Shown: in pieces, positions 8,566 to 17,706 of the stretch
How the letters are laid out: every line of letters begins with the position of its first letter
Numbering within the stretch: the stretch's first letter is position 1
Origin: JAENVU01 sp031422675
GTDB taxonomy: Bacteria > Actinomycetota > Acidimicrobiia > IMCC26256 > JAENVU01
Length of the DNA stretch: 64,000 nucleotides
Reading direction: 5' to 3'
NCBI GenBank assembly: GCA_031422675.1
Contig: JANPMG010000041.1
Span: 1 to 64,000, forward strand
The notes under the pieces: generated by a model
The model's database searches: none
Seen by the model: only the letters and a program-made list of their open reading frames with translations
What the model was told of the DNA's origin: nothing
Position numbers and translations under genes: made by a program

Positions 8566-9231
8566 TCAGAAAAGTCGTCCGGGGGCGGGGGCCAGGCCAC
8601 TCCACACGAGGTCGTCCATGAAGACCCACGACCGGCGGTGGATGGTGGTGGGGCCATACGCCGCCAGCGCGTACTTGTGGACCGGCGCGGGATAACCCCG
8701 GTTGGACTCGAAGCCGTAGGCCGGGAAGTGCTCGGCCTCCTCGACCATCATTCCGTCGCGCTCCACCTTGGCCACACAGCTGGCCGCGGCGACGGCGAGT
8801 GATGTGGCATCACCCTTGATGACCGTGGTGACCCGCTTCCCCATCCGGAGATAGTCGTGGTTCCCGTCGAGGATGATGCGGTCCGGTTCGAAACCCTGGG
8901 CCGCCAGCCCGGCGAGCGCGCGCAAACCTGCGGTCCGGAGCGCGGCGGTCATGCCGAGGGTGTCGCATTCTTCGTGCGACGCGTGACCGAACGCGTACGC
9001 CCGCGCCCACGCCCGCACCCGCCGCGCGGCCACCGCGCGCTGGTCCGGGTTCAACATCTTCGAGTCCCGGATCCCACTCAGGTGGTCCGGCGCCGGGATC
9101 ACGGCGGCCACCGTGACCGGTCCCGCCCACGCACCGCGGCCCACCTCGTCGATGCCGCACACGAGGTGATCCCCCGCCTGCCAGCACTTGCGTTCGAGGC
9201 GCAGGCTGGGGCGGGGACGGGTGGCGACCAC
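8566..9231 (-). CDS. rnhB: Ribonuclease HII
   Basis: This 221-residue enzyme removes ribonucleotides from DNA and RNA primers. The active-site block CGIDEVGRGAWAGPV supplies Asp28 and Glu29, ILDG supplies Asp122, and KGDATSLAVAAASCVAKVERD carries Asp141 and the family helix. I chose GTG 9231 rather than a longer frame reaching 9504. TACGGT stands exactly six bases before it, and residues beyond that point are not conserved-looking and would overlap the divergent gene at 9283. Confidence 0.93.
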   Translation of the reverse strand: MVATRPRPSLRLERKCWQAGDHLVCGIDEVGRGAWAGPVTVAAVIPAPDHLSGIRDSKMLNPDQRAVAARRVRAWARAYAFGHASHEECDTLGMTAALRTAGLRALAGLAAQGFEPDRIILDGNHDYLRMGKRVTTVIKGDATSLAVAAASCVAKVERDGMMVEEAEHFPAYGFESNRGYPAPVHKYALAAYGPTTIHRRSWVFMDDLVWSGLAPAPGRLF

Positions 9232-9237
9232 CGCCCG

Positions 9238-9276
9238 ACCGTACCAAGGCACACCACCGTCGGTCGGGTTTACGAT
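9238..9276. promoter_or_regulatory. Back-to-back leaderless promoters of rnhB and the 67-residue gene
   Basis: TACGGT on the minus strand (9238-9243) lies six bases before the rnhB GTG. TACGAT on the plus strand (9271-9276) lies six bases before GTG 9283. Only 51 bases separate the two start codons, so each upstream promoter region overlaps the other's core. Confidence 0.65.
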
Positions 9277-9282
9277 CCGGGC

Positions 9283-9486
9283 GTGCAGACCGGGACCCGC
9301 GTCGAGGTGCGATCGAGATTCGATCAGCGATGGGCGCGCGGCTTCGAGGTGGTCGAGGCGGTCGAGGAACCGCGGCCCGGATATCTGATTCGGCGCCGGT
9401 CGGACAACTCGATCCTGCCGCTCGTGTTCGACCCCGAAGAGGTGCGTGAGGAACGCCGTCGCACGAACGACATGTGGTGGGTCTGA
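9283..9486 (+). CDS. Small conserved hypothetical protein (67 residues)
   Basis: A 67-residue acidic and basic protein starting at GTG 9283. Its interior reads RGFEVVEAVEEPRPGYLIRRRSDNSILPLVF, which resembles a short beta-barrel (SH3 or KOW-like) module. This type is common beside rnhB-like genes in actinobacteria, but I cannot name a function. A well-placed leaderless -10 (TACGAT, six-base spacer) and clean coding character support it as a real gene. It ends near the convergent GYD gene. Confidence 0.7.
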   Translation: MQTGTRVEVRSRFDQRWARGFEVVEAVEEPRPGYLIRRRSDNSILPLVFDPEEVREERRRTNDMWWV

Positions 9487-9519
9487 ACGGGCGATCGAGC
9501 CCACCCGGAGATCAGCGCG

Positions 9520-9810
9520 TCAGGTAGACCGCAGGGTTTCGATCAACGTCTCGATCGGGAGCGCCTGCATCGTGGTCGTGCGCATCGTGCCGCGTGCCGC
9601 GAGTGAGACCGCGGCTTTGGCCATCGTGGCCTCGTCGGGCGCCTCGATGAGGTTCAGGAAGTCCCACTGCCCCATGAGCGCGTACTGGGCGAGGACCTTC
9701 AGCCCCATGGACTCGACCTCGTCGCTCACCTCGCGCAGACGGTCCGGATTCTCACGCAATGTCGCCCAACCACCGGGCCCGAGCGTGCTCAACATGACGT
9801 AGGTAGGCAC
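9520..9810 (-). CDS. GYD domain-containing protein
   Basis: A 96-residue protein beginning PTYVMLSTLGPGGWATLRENP, with a later MGQWDFLNLIEAPDE block typical of GYD-domain proteins. These are small ferredoxin-like proteins of unknown function. GTG 9810 is chosen over a frame reaching 9900 because the homologous region starts here and a TAGGCT hexamer lies eight bases upstream. That hexamer overlaps the TAG stop of the HAD gene, which is 11 bases away and probably co-transcribed. Confidence 0.82.
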   Translation of the reverse strand: MPTYVMLSTLGPGGWATLRENPDRLREVSDEVESMGLKVLAQYALMGQWDFLNLIEAPDEATMAKAAVSLAARGTMRTTTMQALPIETLIETLRST

Positions 9811-9821
9811 GGAATGGGAGC

Positions 9822-10478
9822 CTAATCCGGGCCGATCAGGGCGAGTCGGACATCGTCGAGGCAGGCGAACGAAACGAACTCGATGCCTGATTCCGCGCAC
9901 CAGCGAGCGAGTCCGTCCTTGGCGAAGACGATGTCCGCGACCGCGGCGGCCCGACGGTCACTTGCACCGTCACCGACCAGCACCGTGGTTCGTCCTCTCC
10001 CGGCTGCAGCTTCGATCGGCATCCGCTTGCACGTGCCGCATGCGGCGCAGGGACAGCCGTCGTCGGCGTTCGGAAACTTCAGTTCGAGCGTGTCCCAGTC
10101 CACCGCACTGGAGCGGATCTCCACGCCGAGGGATCGGAGGTGACCGACCTGATCGTCGAGATAGAAGCCGTAACCGTCCGAGACGATCGAGACATCCGCA
10201 CCTCGAGTGCGCAGCATCCGGACCAGGTACTCCAAGCCGGCATCGAGCGACACGCCGGCCGCGACCGCTCGGCGCGTCGCCTCGTCACCGTCGAGCATCG
10301 CCCACTCCGCGAGCAGGCAGTCCCGACTCCCCAGATCGCCGGCGAGGTACTGCGCCTCGACCGCCTTCCACTCCGGAGGCGCCAGCTGCTCGAGGAGATG
10401 AACGCACGTGTCGGCGGTGCTGATGGTGCCGTCGAAGTCGAGGAACACCGCGGTTCGGGCAAGGTCGGGCCGCAGCAT
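9822..10478 (-). CDS. HAD-superfamily phosphatase (MtnX-like)
   Basis: A 218-residue HAD hydrolase. The nucleophile motif FLDFDGTI gives Asp14 and Asp16, the SDGYGFYLD segment is motif II, and VLVGDGASDRRAAA is motif IV. A cysteine cluster CPCAACGTCKR matches the zinc-binding-like insert of MtnX/phosphoserine-phosphatase-like members, so a small phosphorylated metabolite is the likely substrate. ATG 10478 is preceded by TACCCT at seven bases, which argues against the longer frame to 10601. Confidence 0.82.
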   Translation of the reverse strand: MLRPDLARTAVFLDFDGTISTADTCVHLLEQLAPPEWKAVEAQYLAGDLGSRDCLLAEWAMLDGDEATRRAVAAGVSLDAGLEYLVRMLRTRGADVSIVSDGYGFYLDDQVGHLRSLGVEIRSSAVDWDTLELKFPNADDGCPCAACGTCKRMPIEAAAGRGRTTVLVGDGASDRRAAAVADIVFAKDGLARWCAESGIEFVSFACLDDVRLALIGPD

Positions 10479-10557
10479 CCGCGTCAGGGTACGGGTCGTC
10501 GTCCGCCGACCACGACCAAATCGGGCACAATGGTCCTCTTCACTGGGAGGTGGACGA

Positions 10558-12000
10558 GTGGATCTCGACCGGAGACAGTTCCTCAAGCGTGCCGGCATCA
10601 CCGGGGGCGCGCTCGCGGCGATGGCCGCGTTGCCCGGCTGCCGGACGTTGTTCCCGCCGGGCTACGAACCCGGCGCCACCATCCTCGACGGCCTCGCGTC
10701 CGATTCACCGGTCGACACCGTGGTGATCGTGATGATGGAGAACCGGTCCTTCGACCACTGGCTCGGTTGGCTCGGCGCCCATGAGCAATACCTCGAGCGC
10801 GGTCGTAACCGGTACGGCGAGTTCTTCGGGATCAACGCCAACAATCAAGCGGTGATCCCGGGGCCCAACGGTCCCGAACCCACCCGGCACATGGTGGGCT
10901 GGGAGGTGCTGACGGACCCGTACCGCGGGTGTGACCTGACCGACCCGAATCACGGGTGGACGTCCGGGCGCGCCCAGCGCGATCTCGGGTTTCTCGCGCC
11001 GACCGCCAACGACGACCTGCTGCCCGTCGGCTACTACGAAGCCGAGGATCTCGCCTTCACTCGGAACTTCGTCAAGCGGTTCACCACCTTCGACGACTAC
11101 CACTGCTCGTTGCTCGGACCGACCTGGCCGAACCGCCACTACCTCCACGGCGCGCAGTCCGGCGGGACCAAGTCCAACGCGTTTCCGGGCGAGCCGTTCG
11201 CGTGGCCGCTCATCTGGGAGAAGCTCGCCGCGGCGGGCGTGTCGGCGAAGTACTACTACTCGGACCTCCCGTTCGTCGCGCTGTACGGCGCGCGGATGAC
11301 GCCGTTCATGGCACCCATCGCCGACTACTACACCGACTGCGCCAACGGCACGCTGCCCAGCGTGGTAATGCTCGACCCCACGTTCTTCGGCGCAGCCCAG
11401 AACGACGATCACCCACTCGCCGACATCCGCAGCGGGCAAGCGTTCCAGCGCGACGTGTTCAGCGCGTTCGCGTCGTCCCGTCACTGGGATTCGGGAGTCT
11501 TCGTCCTCACCTACGACGAGTGGGGCGGATTCTTCGACCATGTCGAGCCCCCGCACTTCGCCGACGATCGGGCCAACGCGCTCGACGCGGACGACTTCTC
11601 CCAGGCCGGGTTCCGCGTCCCGACGATCGTCGCGTCGCCCTTCGCCCGCCCCGGGTTCGTCGATCGACGGGCGTACGATCACGCGTCGATCCTGCGCTTC
11701 CTCGAGTGGCGGTTCCTCGGCGCTCCGCCCGAAGGCCCGGGAGCTGCGGGAGATTCGTGGTTCCTGACCCGGCGGGACCAGTACTCGCTGAACCTCGGCG
11801 CGAGTCTCGCCGGCTCGATCGTGGACAAGGAACTGTGGTTCGACATCGATCACCCGATCGCGCCGCCGTCACCACCGTGCGGCGCCGAGGCGGGGCGCTC
11901 GGCGATGTCGCGTTCGGTGCTCGAAGCGTCCGACCCCGCGTTCGACGAACTCGCGTGGAAGGCCTACCTCGATCAGCAGCGGTTCAGAGTTCCGGCCTGA
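10558..12000 (+). CDS. Tat-exported phosphoesterase (phospholipase C / acid phosphatase family)
   Basis: This 480-residue protein starts at GTG 10558, seven bases after a GGGAGG ribosome-binding site. The N-terminus DRRQFLKRAGITGGALAAMA is a twin-arginine signal, and LPGC at residues 25-28 could be a lipobox. The mature part has MMENRSFDHWLG (Glu61-Asn62 active-site pair) and YDEWGGFFDHV of the phosphoesterase family that includes phospholipase C and AcpA. It is predicted to cleave phosphate esters outside the membrane; the exact substrate is unknown. Length fits the family. Confidence 0.88.
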   Translation: MDLDRRQFLKRAGITGGALAAMAALPGCRTLFPPGYEPGATILDGLASDSPVDTVVIVMMENRSFDHWLGWLGAHEQYLERGRNRYGEFFGINANNQAVIPGPNGPEPTRHMVGWEVLTDPYRGCDLTDPNHGWTSGRAQRDLGFLAPTANDDLLPVGYYEAEDLAFTRNFVKRFTTFDDYHCSLLGPTWPNRHYLHGAQSGGTKSNAFPGEPFAWPLIWEKLAAAGVSAKYYYSDLPFVALYGARMTPFMAPIADYYTDCANGTLPSVVMLDPTFFGAAQNDDHPLADIRSGQAFQRDVFSAFASSRHWDSGVFVLTYDEWGGFFDHVEPPHFADDRANALDADDFSQAGFRVPTIVASPFARPGFVDRRAYDHASILRFLEWRFLGAPPEGPGAAGDSWFLTRRDQYSLNLGASLAGSIVDKELWFDIDHPIAPPSPPCGAEAGRSAMSRSVLEASDPAFDELAWKAYLDQQRFRVPA

Positions 12001-12096
12001 TCGGTCCGCCCGCAGACGCGAACGGGAGGCCGGCCTCAACCTGACCACTCGATGACTCCGACGTGACCTGCGAGCAGCAGGAATAGGGTCTCGTCA

Positions 12097-14835
12097 ATGG
12101 CTGAACCGACGGTGGTTGCGATCGTCCCCCATACCCACTGGGACCGGGAGTGGTACTCGCCGTTCCAGACCTTTCGGGTGCGCCTGGTGAAGCTGCTCGA
12201 CGAGCTGCTCCCGCTCCTCGAACACGATCTTTCCTACGCCCGGTTCCTCCTCGACGGGCAGACCGCGGTGTTGGACGACTACCTCGAGGTCCGGCCCGAG
12301 GCCGCCGCCGCGCTCGGCCGGCTCGCGGCGAGCCAGCGCCTCTCCATCGGGCCATGGATGATCCTCATGGACGAGTTCATGGTGTCTGGCGAGACGATCA
12401 TCCGGGACCTGCAGATGGGGATCCGGCGCGCCACGGACTTCGGTGGCCCGATGGAAGTGGGCTACCTGCCGGACATGTTCGGTCACGTCGCGCAGATGCC
12501 CCAGATTCTGCGAGCGGCCGGGTTGGAACACGCGATCGTCTGGCGCGGCGTCCCGTCGGAGGTGACCCAAAGTGCGTTCTGGTGGGACGCGCCCGACGGC
12601 TCCCGCGTGCGCGCCGAGTACCTCTACGGCTCGTACTCCAACGGCCGTGATCTTCCCGACGATGCGAAAGCGCTCATCGGCCGCGCCGCGAACTTCGAGC
12701 AGGAGATCGGCGACGCCCGGATTCCCGGCAGCGGCCTATTGCTCATGAACGGCACCGACCACCAGATGCCCCAGCCGTGGCTCGGCCGGATCGTCTCCGA
12801 AGCGAATGCGGTGCAGGACGACTACCGCTTCGAGGTCACATCGCTCCCCGAGTACCTGGCCACCCAGCCCACCGCAGGGTTGCGGACCTGGACGGGCGAG
12901 CTGCGCTCGGGCGCCCGGGCGAACGTGCTGATGGGCGTGGCGTCCAACCGCGTCGACGTGCACCGCGCGTGCGCGGCGGCCGAACGTTCACTCGAACGGC
13001 GCGCCGAACCCCTTTCGGCGTTGCTGCTCTCGGCTGCCGATTACCCCGACCGCCTGCTGGAGATCGCGTGGCGGCTGCTCGTGCTGAACAGTGCGCATGA
13101 TTCTTCGTGCGCGTGCAGCGCCGACGAGGTGGTCGACGCAGTCCAGGTCCGGTATGAAGAAGCGCGCCAGGTTGGGGACAGCCTCGCCCGCGATGCGATC
13201 CATGCGCTCGGCCGCGCGATCGACGCGCCGCGTGGTTCCACCGTCGTCGTCAACGCCAGTGGGTTCGACCGCGGTGGAATCATCTCGCTGAAGGTGCCCG
13301 GCGACGGCCCCGTCCACCTCGAATGTGTCGAGGACGGCTCGGTCTTTCCCGCGCAGGTCGTCACGACCCTCGGTGGTGTCGGGTTCGCCACCACGGTGAC
13401 CGGTGAGCAGGTCTCGCTCGTCACCGAGATGATGCGCGGTCCCGAGTTCGCGGGCGCGCGCATCGCGGCCTACGAGCTCGAACGGACCGGCCGCGGCGAC
13501 GCCACGCTCACCTGCACCACCGCCGCTCCCGACGAAGCGGCCACCGATCTCGAATCACTGCGCGAGGAACTCGTCGAACTCGGACGCGCCGGCGTCGCCA
13601 TCTCCGTCCGCGTGATGCGGACCCCCACGCGCGACGTGATCGCGCGCGTCGAGGACATTCCGGGATTCGGTTGGCGCACATTCCGGGCCGTCGACGGCGC
13701 CGGACCGGCCACCGCGGTGCGCGCCGGCGAACACTTCCTCGCCAACGAACACCTCGAACTCGAGGTCGATCCGCATACCGGCACCTACACGATCACCACC
13801 ACCGACGGGGTCACGGTGGCGGGGCTCGGACGGCTCGTCGAGGGCGGTGACGGCGGCGACACGTACAACTACTCACCGCCGACAAACGACGTGATCATCG
13901 ACCGACCCGAGGCGGTGACCGTCACGCGCCACCAGGACGGACCGGTCCAGTCCCAGCTCCGCGTGCTCACGTGGTACCGCTGGCCGCATCACGCCGTGGG
14001 GAACGAGCGGTCGTGCAGCCACCGCAGCGACGAACAACTCCTCACCGAGGTGATCACCACCCTGGAGGTCCGCGCCGGGGAGCCCTTCGTCCGCGTCCGC
14101 ACCGAGCTGGACCACCGGTGTCGCGATCATCGTCTGCGCGCGCACTTCCCGTTGCCGCATCCGGTCGACCGGTCCCATGCCGAGTGCGCATTCGCGGTCG
14201 TCGAGCGCGGCCTCACCACCGAAGGCGGTCCCCACGAGACGCCCCTGCCCACCTTCGTCTCCCGCCGGTTCGTCGATGCCTCCGACGGCACCGCCGGGGT
14301 CGCACTGATTCACGACGGGCTGTTGGAGTACGAGCTCGTCGACGGCGGCTCCGAGCTCGCGCTCACCCTGCTGCGCGCCACCGGCTACCTGTCACGGTCG
14401 GAGCTGTCACTGCGCCCGAACCCCGCCGGACCCCTCGACGCCTTGGAGGGCCCGCAGCTCCAAGGCCCGCTCGCGGTGGAGTACGCCGTCGCAGTCCACG
14501 CCGGCACGTGGGTGGAAGCCGATCTCTACGCCCGTGCCGACGACGTGCTCGTGCCCCTGGACCGCACCCGCGTGCAAGGCGGCGGAACCCGGCGCAGCAC
14601 CGAACAACCCCTCCAGGTCCGGGGTGCCGTCACGTCCGCGCTGTGTCGCGAGGCCGACGGGCTCACGCTCCGGGTGTTCAATCCACTCGCCGAGACGACC
14701 GTGGTCGAGATCGACCTCGACGCCACCCCGGCACGCGGCTGGCTCGTCGACCTTCGCGGGCGACCGCAATCGCGGTTCGAGACCGGCTTCGAACTCCGCG
14801 GCGGCGGGATCGCCACCGTCCGGCTCGACGAGTAG
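12097..14835 (+). CDS. Alpha-mannosidase, glycoside hydrolase family 38
   Basis: A 912-residue GH38 enzyme that hydrolyses terminal alpha-mannosides. PHTHWDREW near the N-terminus supplies zinc ligands His14 and Asp16. YLPDMFGH carries the catalytic nucleophile Asp126, and NSAHDSSCACS carries the fourth ligand His334. A long beta-rich C-terminal region follows, as in bacterial MngB-like members. No signal peptide is present, so it is cytoplasmic. TAGGGT seven bases before the ATG indicates a leaderless start. It might digest mannose-containing oligosaccharides or 2-O-mannosylglycerate; the substrate is not readable from sequence. Confidence 0.92.
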   Translation: MAEPTVVAIVPHTHWDREWYSPFQTFRVRLVKLLDELLPLLEHDLSYARFLLDGQTAVLDDYLEVRPEAAAALGRLAASQRLSIGPWMILMDEFMVSGETIIRDLQMGIRRATDFGGPMEVGYLPDMFGHVAQMPQILRAAGLEHAIVWRGVPSEVTQSAFWWDAPDGSRVRAEYLYGSYSNGRDLPDDAKALIGRAANFEQEIGDARIPGSGLLLMNGTDHQMPQPWLGRIVSEANAVQDDYRFEVTSLPEYLATQPTAGLRTWTGELRSGARANVLMGVASNRVDVHRACAAAERSLERRAEPLSALLLSAADYPDRLLEIAWRLLVLNSAHDSSCACSADEVVDAVQVRYEEARQVGDSLARDAIHALGRAIDAPRGSTVVVNASGFDRGGIISLKVPGDGPVHLECVEDGSVFPAQVVTTLGGVGFATTVTGEQVSLVTEMMRGPEFAGARIAAYELERTGRGDATLTCTTAAPDEAATDLESLREELVELGRAGVAISVRVMRTPTRDVIARVEDIPGFGWRTFRAVDGAGPATAVRAGEHFLANEHLELEVDPHTGTYTITTTDGVTVAGLGRLVEGGDGGDTYNYSPPTNDVIIDRPEAVTVTRHQDGPVQSQLRVLTWYRWPHHAVGNERSCSHRSDEQLLTEVITTLEVRAGEPFVRVRTELDHRCRDHRLRAHFPLPHPVDRSHAECAFAVVERGLTTEGGPHETPLPTFVSRRFVDASDGTAGVALIHDGLLEYELVDGGSELALTLLRATGYLSRSELSLRPNPAGPLDALEGPQLQGPLAVEYAVAVHAGTWVEADLYARADDVLVPLDRTRVQGGGTRRSTEQPLQVRGAVTSALCREADGLTLRVFNPLAETTVVEIDLDATPARGWLVDLRGRPQSRFETGFELRGGGIATVRLDE

Positions 14836-14870
14836 CCGGTCGACGAGTAGCGGCCCGACGAGCTCAGACC
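14826..14870. repeat. 15-bp triplication over the mannosidase stop codon
   Basis: Three 15-bp units starting CGACGAG lie at 14826, 14841 and 14856. Two include the TAG stop, so the Asp-Glu-stop end is duplicated just behind the gene. The third unit reaches the stop of the convergent gene at 14864. Confidence 0.8.
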
Positions 14871-15991
14871 GGGGTCGGCCGGAGGAGGGCTTCGCCGACC
14901 GGGTCGTGCGTGGCCCAGCCCGGCGCGATCATCGGGACCCGGATTGCCAACCCCCGGGTCGGTTCGGCCACCTCCCACAACAGCGCGGGATGCTCCCCGT
15001 GCCACCGCAATGCAAACGAAATCCGGCCGAACCGAGTAGGCGCGTCGAAGACTTCGAGATCCACCCCCGGAGCGGGCGGCTGGTGGAGCAGTTCCAATCC
15101 GGTCTCGGTGTCGCGCACGTAACCGTCCCGGGCGCGCAACAGAGTCCCCGCGGGACCGATCTCGGCGAGAAGATCGCCGCGCCAGCGCGCCCGCTTCCGC
15201 TCTCTGAGCGACAGGCCGCGCCAGACCCATTCGGCGGCCTCGTCGAAACCCCAATCTTCCAGCGCCGCGAATGTGCCCGCGGACGGGTCGGGATCGAGCA
15301 GGACCTGACTGCGAGCAAGATCGAGGTCGGCGCGCCCGGCCGCGGTGACACTGACCCGCATCGCCCGATCCAGATGGTGACGCCATCCACGCGCCGCGGC
15401 ATCCGGAGTCGGGACCTGCGCCAGATCCACCGAGGGGATCACATCCCCGGTCACCGCTCCGATGCGCAGCCGGTTCCGATGACTGAGCGGAAAGAGCAGT
15501 GCGGCACAGAGGGTCCCGGGCGGGAACTGGCGTGGTTCGATGAGTCCGGTCTGCGCGCCGCACTGCTCCGGTTCCAAATCGAGATCCGTGACATCCCAAC
15601 GCGGGGGCGGAAACGGCAGGACCAGTGCGACGCGACCGTCGACGAGAACCTGGTTCCCGTCGATCGCAATCGAGGTCGCGCCGCGCACCACGAACGCCAC
15701 GATGCACGCGGCCGGTGATGCGTTCTCCACTTCGACCACCACGACGTCACCCGGACCGCCGATGCCGTAGACGCGTTGGATGGCGTCGCCGCTCGGCACC
15801 TTCACCCGAGTTTCGGCCACCGGCGCACCGGCAATCGCTTCCTGGCGAACCGCGGGTTCACGGGCCGGCACCCGCCAGCGGTCGTCCGCCCCGATCCACC
15901 AGTCGAGGGTCCAGGACTCACCGGCGACGACCAGCGCGCCGCGCGCGTCGACCACGGCCCGCCCGGGACCCCCGAGTGCGCCGACGATCAC
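14864..15991 (-). CDS. Conserved hypothetical protein translationally coupled to gpsA
   Basis: A 375-residue protein of unknown family with no signal peptide or membrane segment. It is rich in beta-strand-like sequence (VVVVEVENASPAACIVAFVV, VALVLPFPPPRWDVTD) and tryptophan, reminiscent of carbohydrate-binding or beta-sandwich proteins, but I recognise no motif. Its GTG start overlaps the gpsA stop in a GTGA tetranucleotide, so it is the third cistron of plsC-gpsA-this gene and is probably translated by reinitiation. The convergent neighbour is the GH38 mannosidase. The function is unassigned. Confidence 0.75.
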   Translation of the reverse strand: MIVGALGGPGRAVVDARGALVVAGESWTLDWWIGADDRWRVPAREPAVRQEAIAGAPVAETRVKVPSGDAIQRVYGIGGPGDVVVVEVENASPAACIVAFVVRGATSIAIDGNQVLVDGRVALVLPFPPPRWDVTDLDLEPEQCGAQTGLIEPRQFPPGTLCAALLFPLSHRNRLRIGAVTGDVIPSVDLAQVPTPDAAARGWRHHLDRAMRVSVTAAGRADLDLARSQVLLDPDPSAGTFAALEDWGFDEAAEWVWRGLSLRERKRARWRGDLLAEIGPAGTLLRARDGYVRDTETGLELLHQPPAPGVDLEVFDAPTRFGRISFALRWHGEHPALLWEVAEPTRGLAIRVPMIAPGWATHDPVGEALLRPTPV

Positions 15992-17001
15992 GGTTGGCGC
16001 CGAAGTTCGGGCTTGGCCTGGCGCAACATCAGCGCGGGAACGATCTCCGCCGGAGTCCGACCCTCGTAGAGCACCGCGCCCACCTGCTCGGCAATCGGCA
16101 TTTCCACGCCGTGCGCGGCGGCCAGTTCGAGCACCGCCTGCGTGGTCTTCACTCCTTCGGCCACCATCTTCATCTCGGTGACGATGTCCTCGAGCTTGCG
16201 GCCCTGGCCGAGCGCAACCCCCACGGTCCGGTTCCGGCTCTTCTCGCTGGTGCAGGTGGCCACCAGATCGCCCATCCCAGCGAGTCCGGAGAACGTCATC
16301 GGATCGCCGCCGAGCGTGGCGCCGAGCCGCGCCAACTCGGCCAGACCACGGGTGATCAGCGCGGCCTTCGTGTTGTCCCCGTACCCGAGTCCGTGCGCGA
16401 TCCCGGCCGCGAGCGCGATCACGTTCTTCAGCGCGCCCGCGATCTCACAGCCCACGACGTCGGGATTGGTGTACACCCGGAACGTGCCGGTCATGAAGCA
16501 CTGCTGCAGCTCCGCGGCCACGACGGGATCGCCGATAGCCACCACCGAGGCGGTCGGCTGGCCGAGCGCCACTTCGCGCGCCAAGTTCGGACCGGTCAGG
16601 ACTCCGATGCGGTCCGCGCGGTGATCGGTGAGCACGGCCGCGATCACCTCGGTCATTCGTAGGAGCGTTCCCTGCTCCACCCCTTTGGACAAGCTCAGCA
16701 CCGGGACGTCGGCACCGATCGCGGGCGCCGCGGTCTCGAGCACGGCTCGAAAACCGTGCGACGGCACGCCCATGACCACCACATCCGCCCCGGTGCACGC
16801 GGCCACCAGATCCGAGGTGGCCCGCAACGATTCCGGGAGCGCGATGTCCGGGAGGTAGTCAGGATTCTGATGCGTCGAATCGATGCGGGCGACCACCGCA
16901 GGGTCGCGCGCCCACAACACCGCGTCGCCGTTCACCGCCGCGATCGCGCCGACCGCCGTGCCCCAGGACCCGGCGCCGATCACCGCGATTCGCGGGCTCA
17001 T
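15988..17001 (-). CDS. gpsA: NAD(P)-dependent glycerol-3-phosphate dehydrogenase
   Basis: The 337-residue enzyme reduces dihydroxyacetone phosphate to sn-glycerol 3-phosphate for phospholipid synthesis. The Rossmann motif GAGSWGTA is at residues 9-16. GALKNVIALAAGIAHGLGYGDNTKAA supplies the catalytic lysine and the substrate-binding helix, and GPNLAREVALGQPTA is another family signature. ATG 17001 overlaps the plsC stop (ATGA). Together with plsC it forms a glycerolipid unit: the product of GpsA is the backbone that acyltransferases modify. Confidence 0.96.
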   Translation of the reverse strand: MSPRIAVIGAGSWGTAVGAIAAVNGDAVLWARDPAVVARIDSTHQNPDYLPDIALPESLRATSDLVAACTGADVVVMGVPSHGFRAVLETAAPAIGADVPVLSLSKGVEQGTLLRMTEVIAAVLTDHRADRIGVLTGPNLAREVALGQPTASVVAIGDPVVAAELQQCFMTGTFRVYTNPDVVGCEIAGALKNVIALAAGIAHGLGYGDNTKAALITRGLAELARLGATLGGDPMTFSGLAGMGDLVATCTSEKSRNRTVGVALGQGRKLEDIVTEMKMVAEGVKTTQAVLELAAAHGVEMPIAEQVGAVLYEGRTPAEIVPALMLRQAKPELRRQP

Positions 17002-17699
17002 CGACAGCTCCGAAGCACTGCCGTCTCCGGTGGGCGCACCCACCAGTCGCCTTCGTTCGGCGTGGGCGACTGCGGGTACGCCGCGCGCGCCCGCCGAACC
17101 TGGCCGCAGATGGCGTCCATGATCCAGTCCGTCGCCTCGCTCACGTCCGCGTCGGGCGCAATGGTCAACGGCGCACCGATTTCGACGACCTCGGCGATGC
17201 CGGAACGCCAACGCGGCTTGCGGCCTTTGAACATGATCCGATGGAGTCCCCACAGGCCGACGGGGACCACCGGTGCCCCCGTCGCCGCCGCGAGCCGGGC
17301 CGTGCCGGTCTTGCCCACCATGGGTTCGAGGTCGAGCGAGATCGTGCCTTCCGGAAAGACTGCGATGCACCGACCCGCCCGCAGCGCATCTTCTGCCGCC
17401 GCGAGCGAGTTCGCGGCGTCGGCCGTGCCGCGCTTGACCGGGATGTGACCGATCGATCGAAACAACGGTCCGATGACGGGCTTGGCAAACAGTTCGTCCT
17501 TCGTGAGGAACCGAGTGCGCCGGCCCCGCTTCGTCGCGAAGTACCCGAGCGCCAACGGGTCCAAGTACGAGACGTGATTCGCCGCGAGGATCACCGGTCC
17601 TTCGGTCGGAATGTGCTCCAGACCGTTGAGCGACCACTTGATGCCCAGATGCATCGGCGGGTACAGCACACCGCGCACGCCATCGAAGATGAGGTTCAC
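16998..17699 (-). CDS. plsC: 1-acyl-sn-glycerol-3-phosphate acyltransferase
   Basis: A 233-residue membrane-associated acyltransferase that converts lysophosphatidate to phosphatidate. The catalytic NHVSYLD block places His42 and Asp47 in the HX4D motif, and FPEGT at 115-119 is the glycerophosphate-binding motif. The GTG start at 17699 lies eight bases after a minus-strand TATGCT hexamer that overlaps the cofC -10. The stop overlaps the gpsA start. The length is normal for PlsC. Confidence 0.92.
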   Translation of the reverse strand: MNLIFDGVRGVLYPPMHLGIKWSLNGLEHIPTEGPVILAANHVSYLDPLALGYFATKRGRRTRFLTKDELFAKPVIGPLFRSIGHIPVKRGTADAANSLAAAEDALRAGRCIAVFPEGTISLDLEPMVGKTGTARLAAATGAPVVPVGLWGLHRIMFKGRKPRWRSGIAEVVEIGAPLTIAPDADVSEATDWIMDAICGQVRRARAAYPQSPTPNEGDWWVRPPETAVLRSCR

Positions 17700-17706
17700 G
17701 GGCCGG

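Noticed and set aside
9232..9504. Extended N-terminus of RNase HII to 9504
   Set aside because: The extra 91 residues overlap the divergent small gene, look unlike the family, and the leaderless -10 supports GTG 9231.
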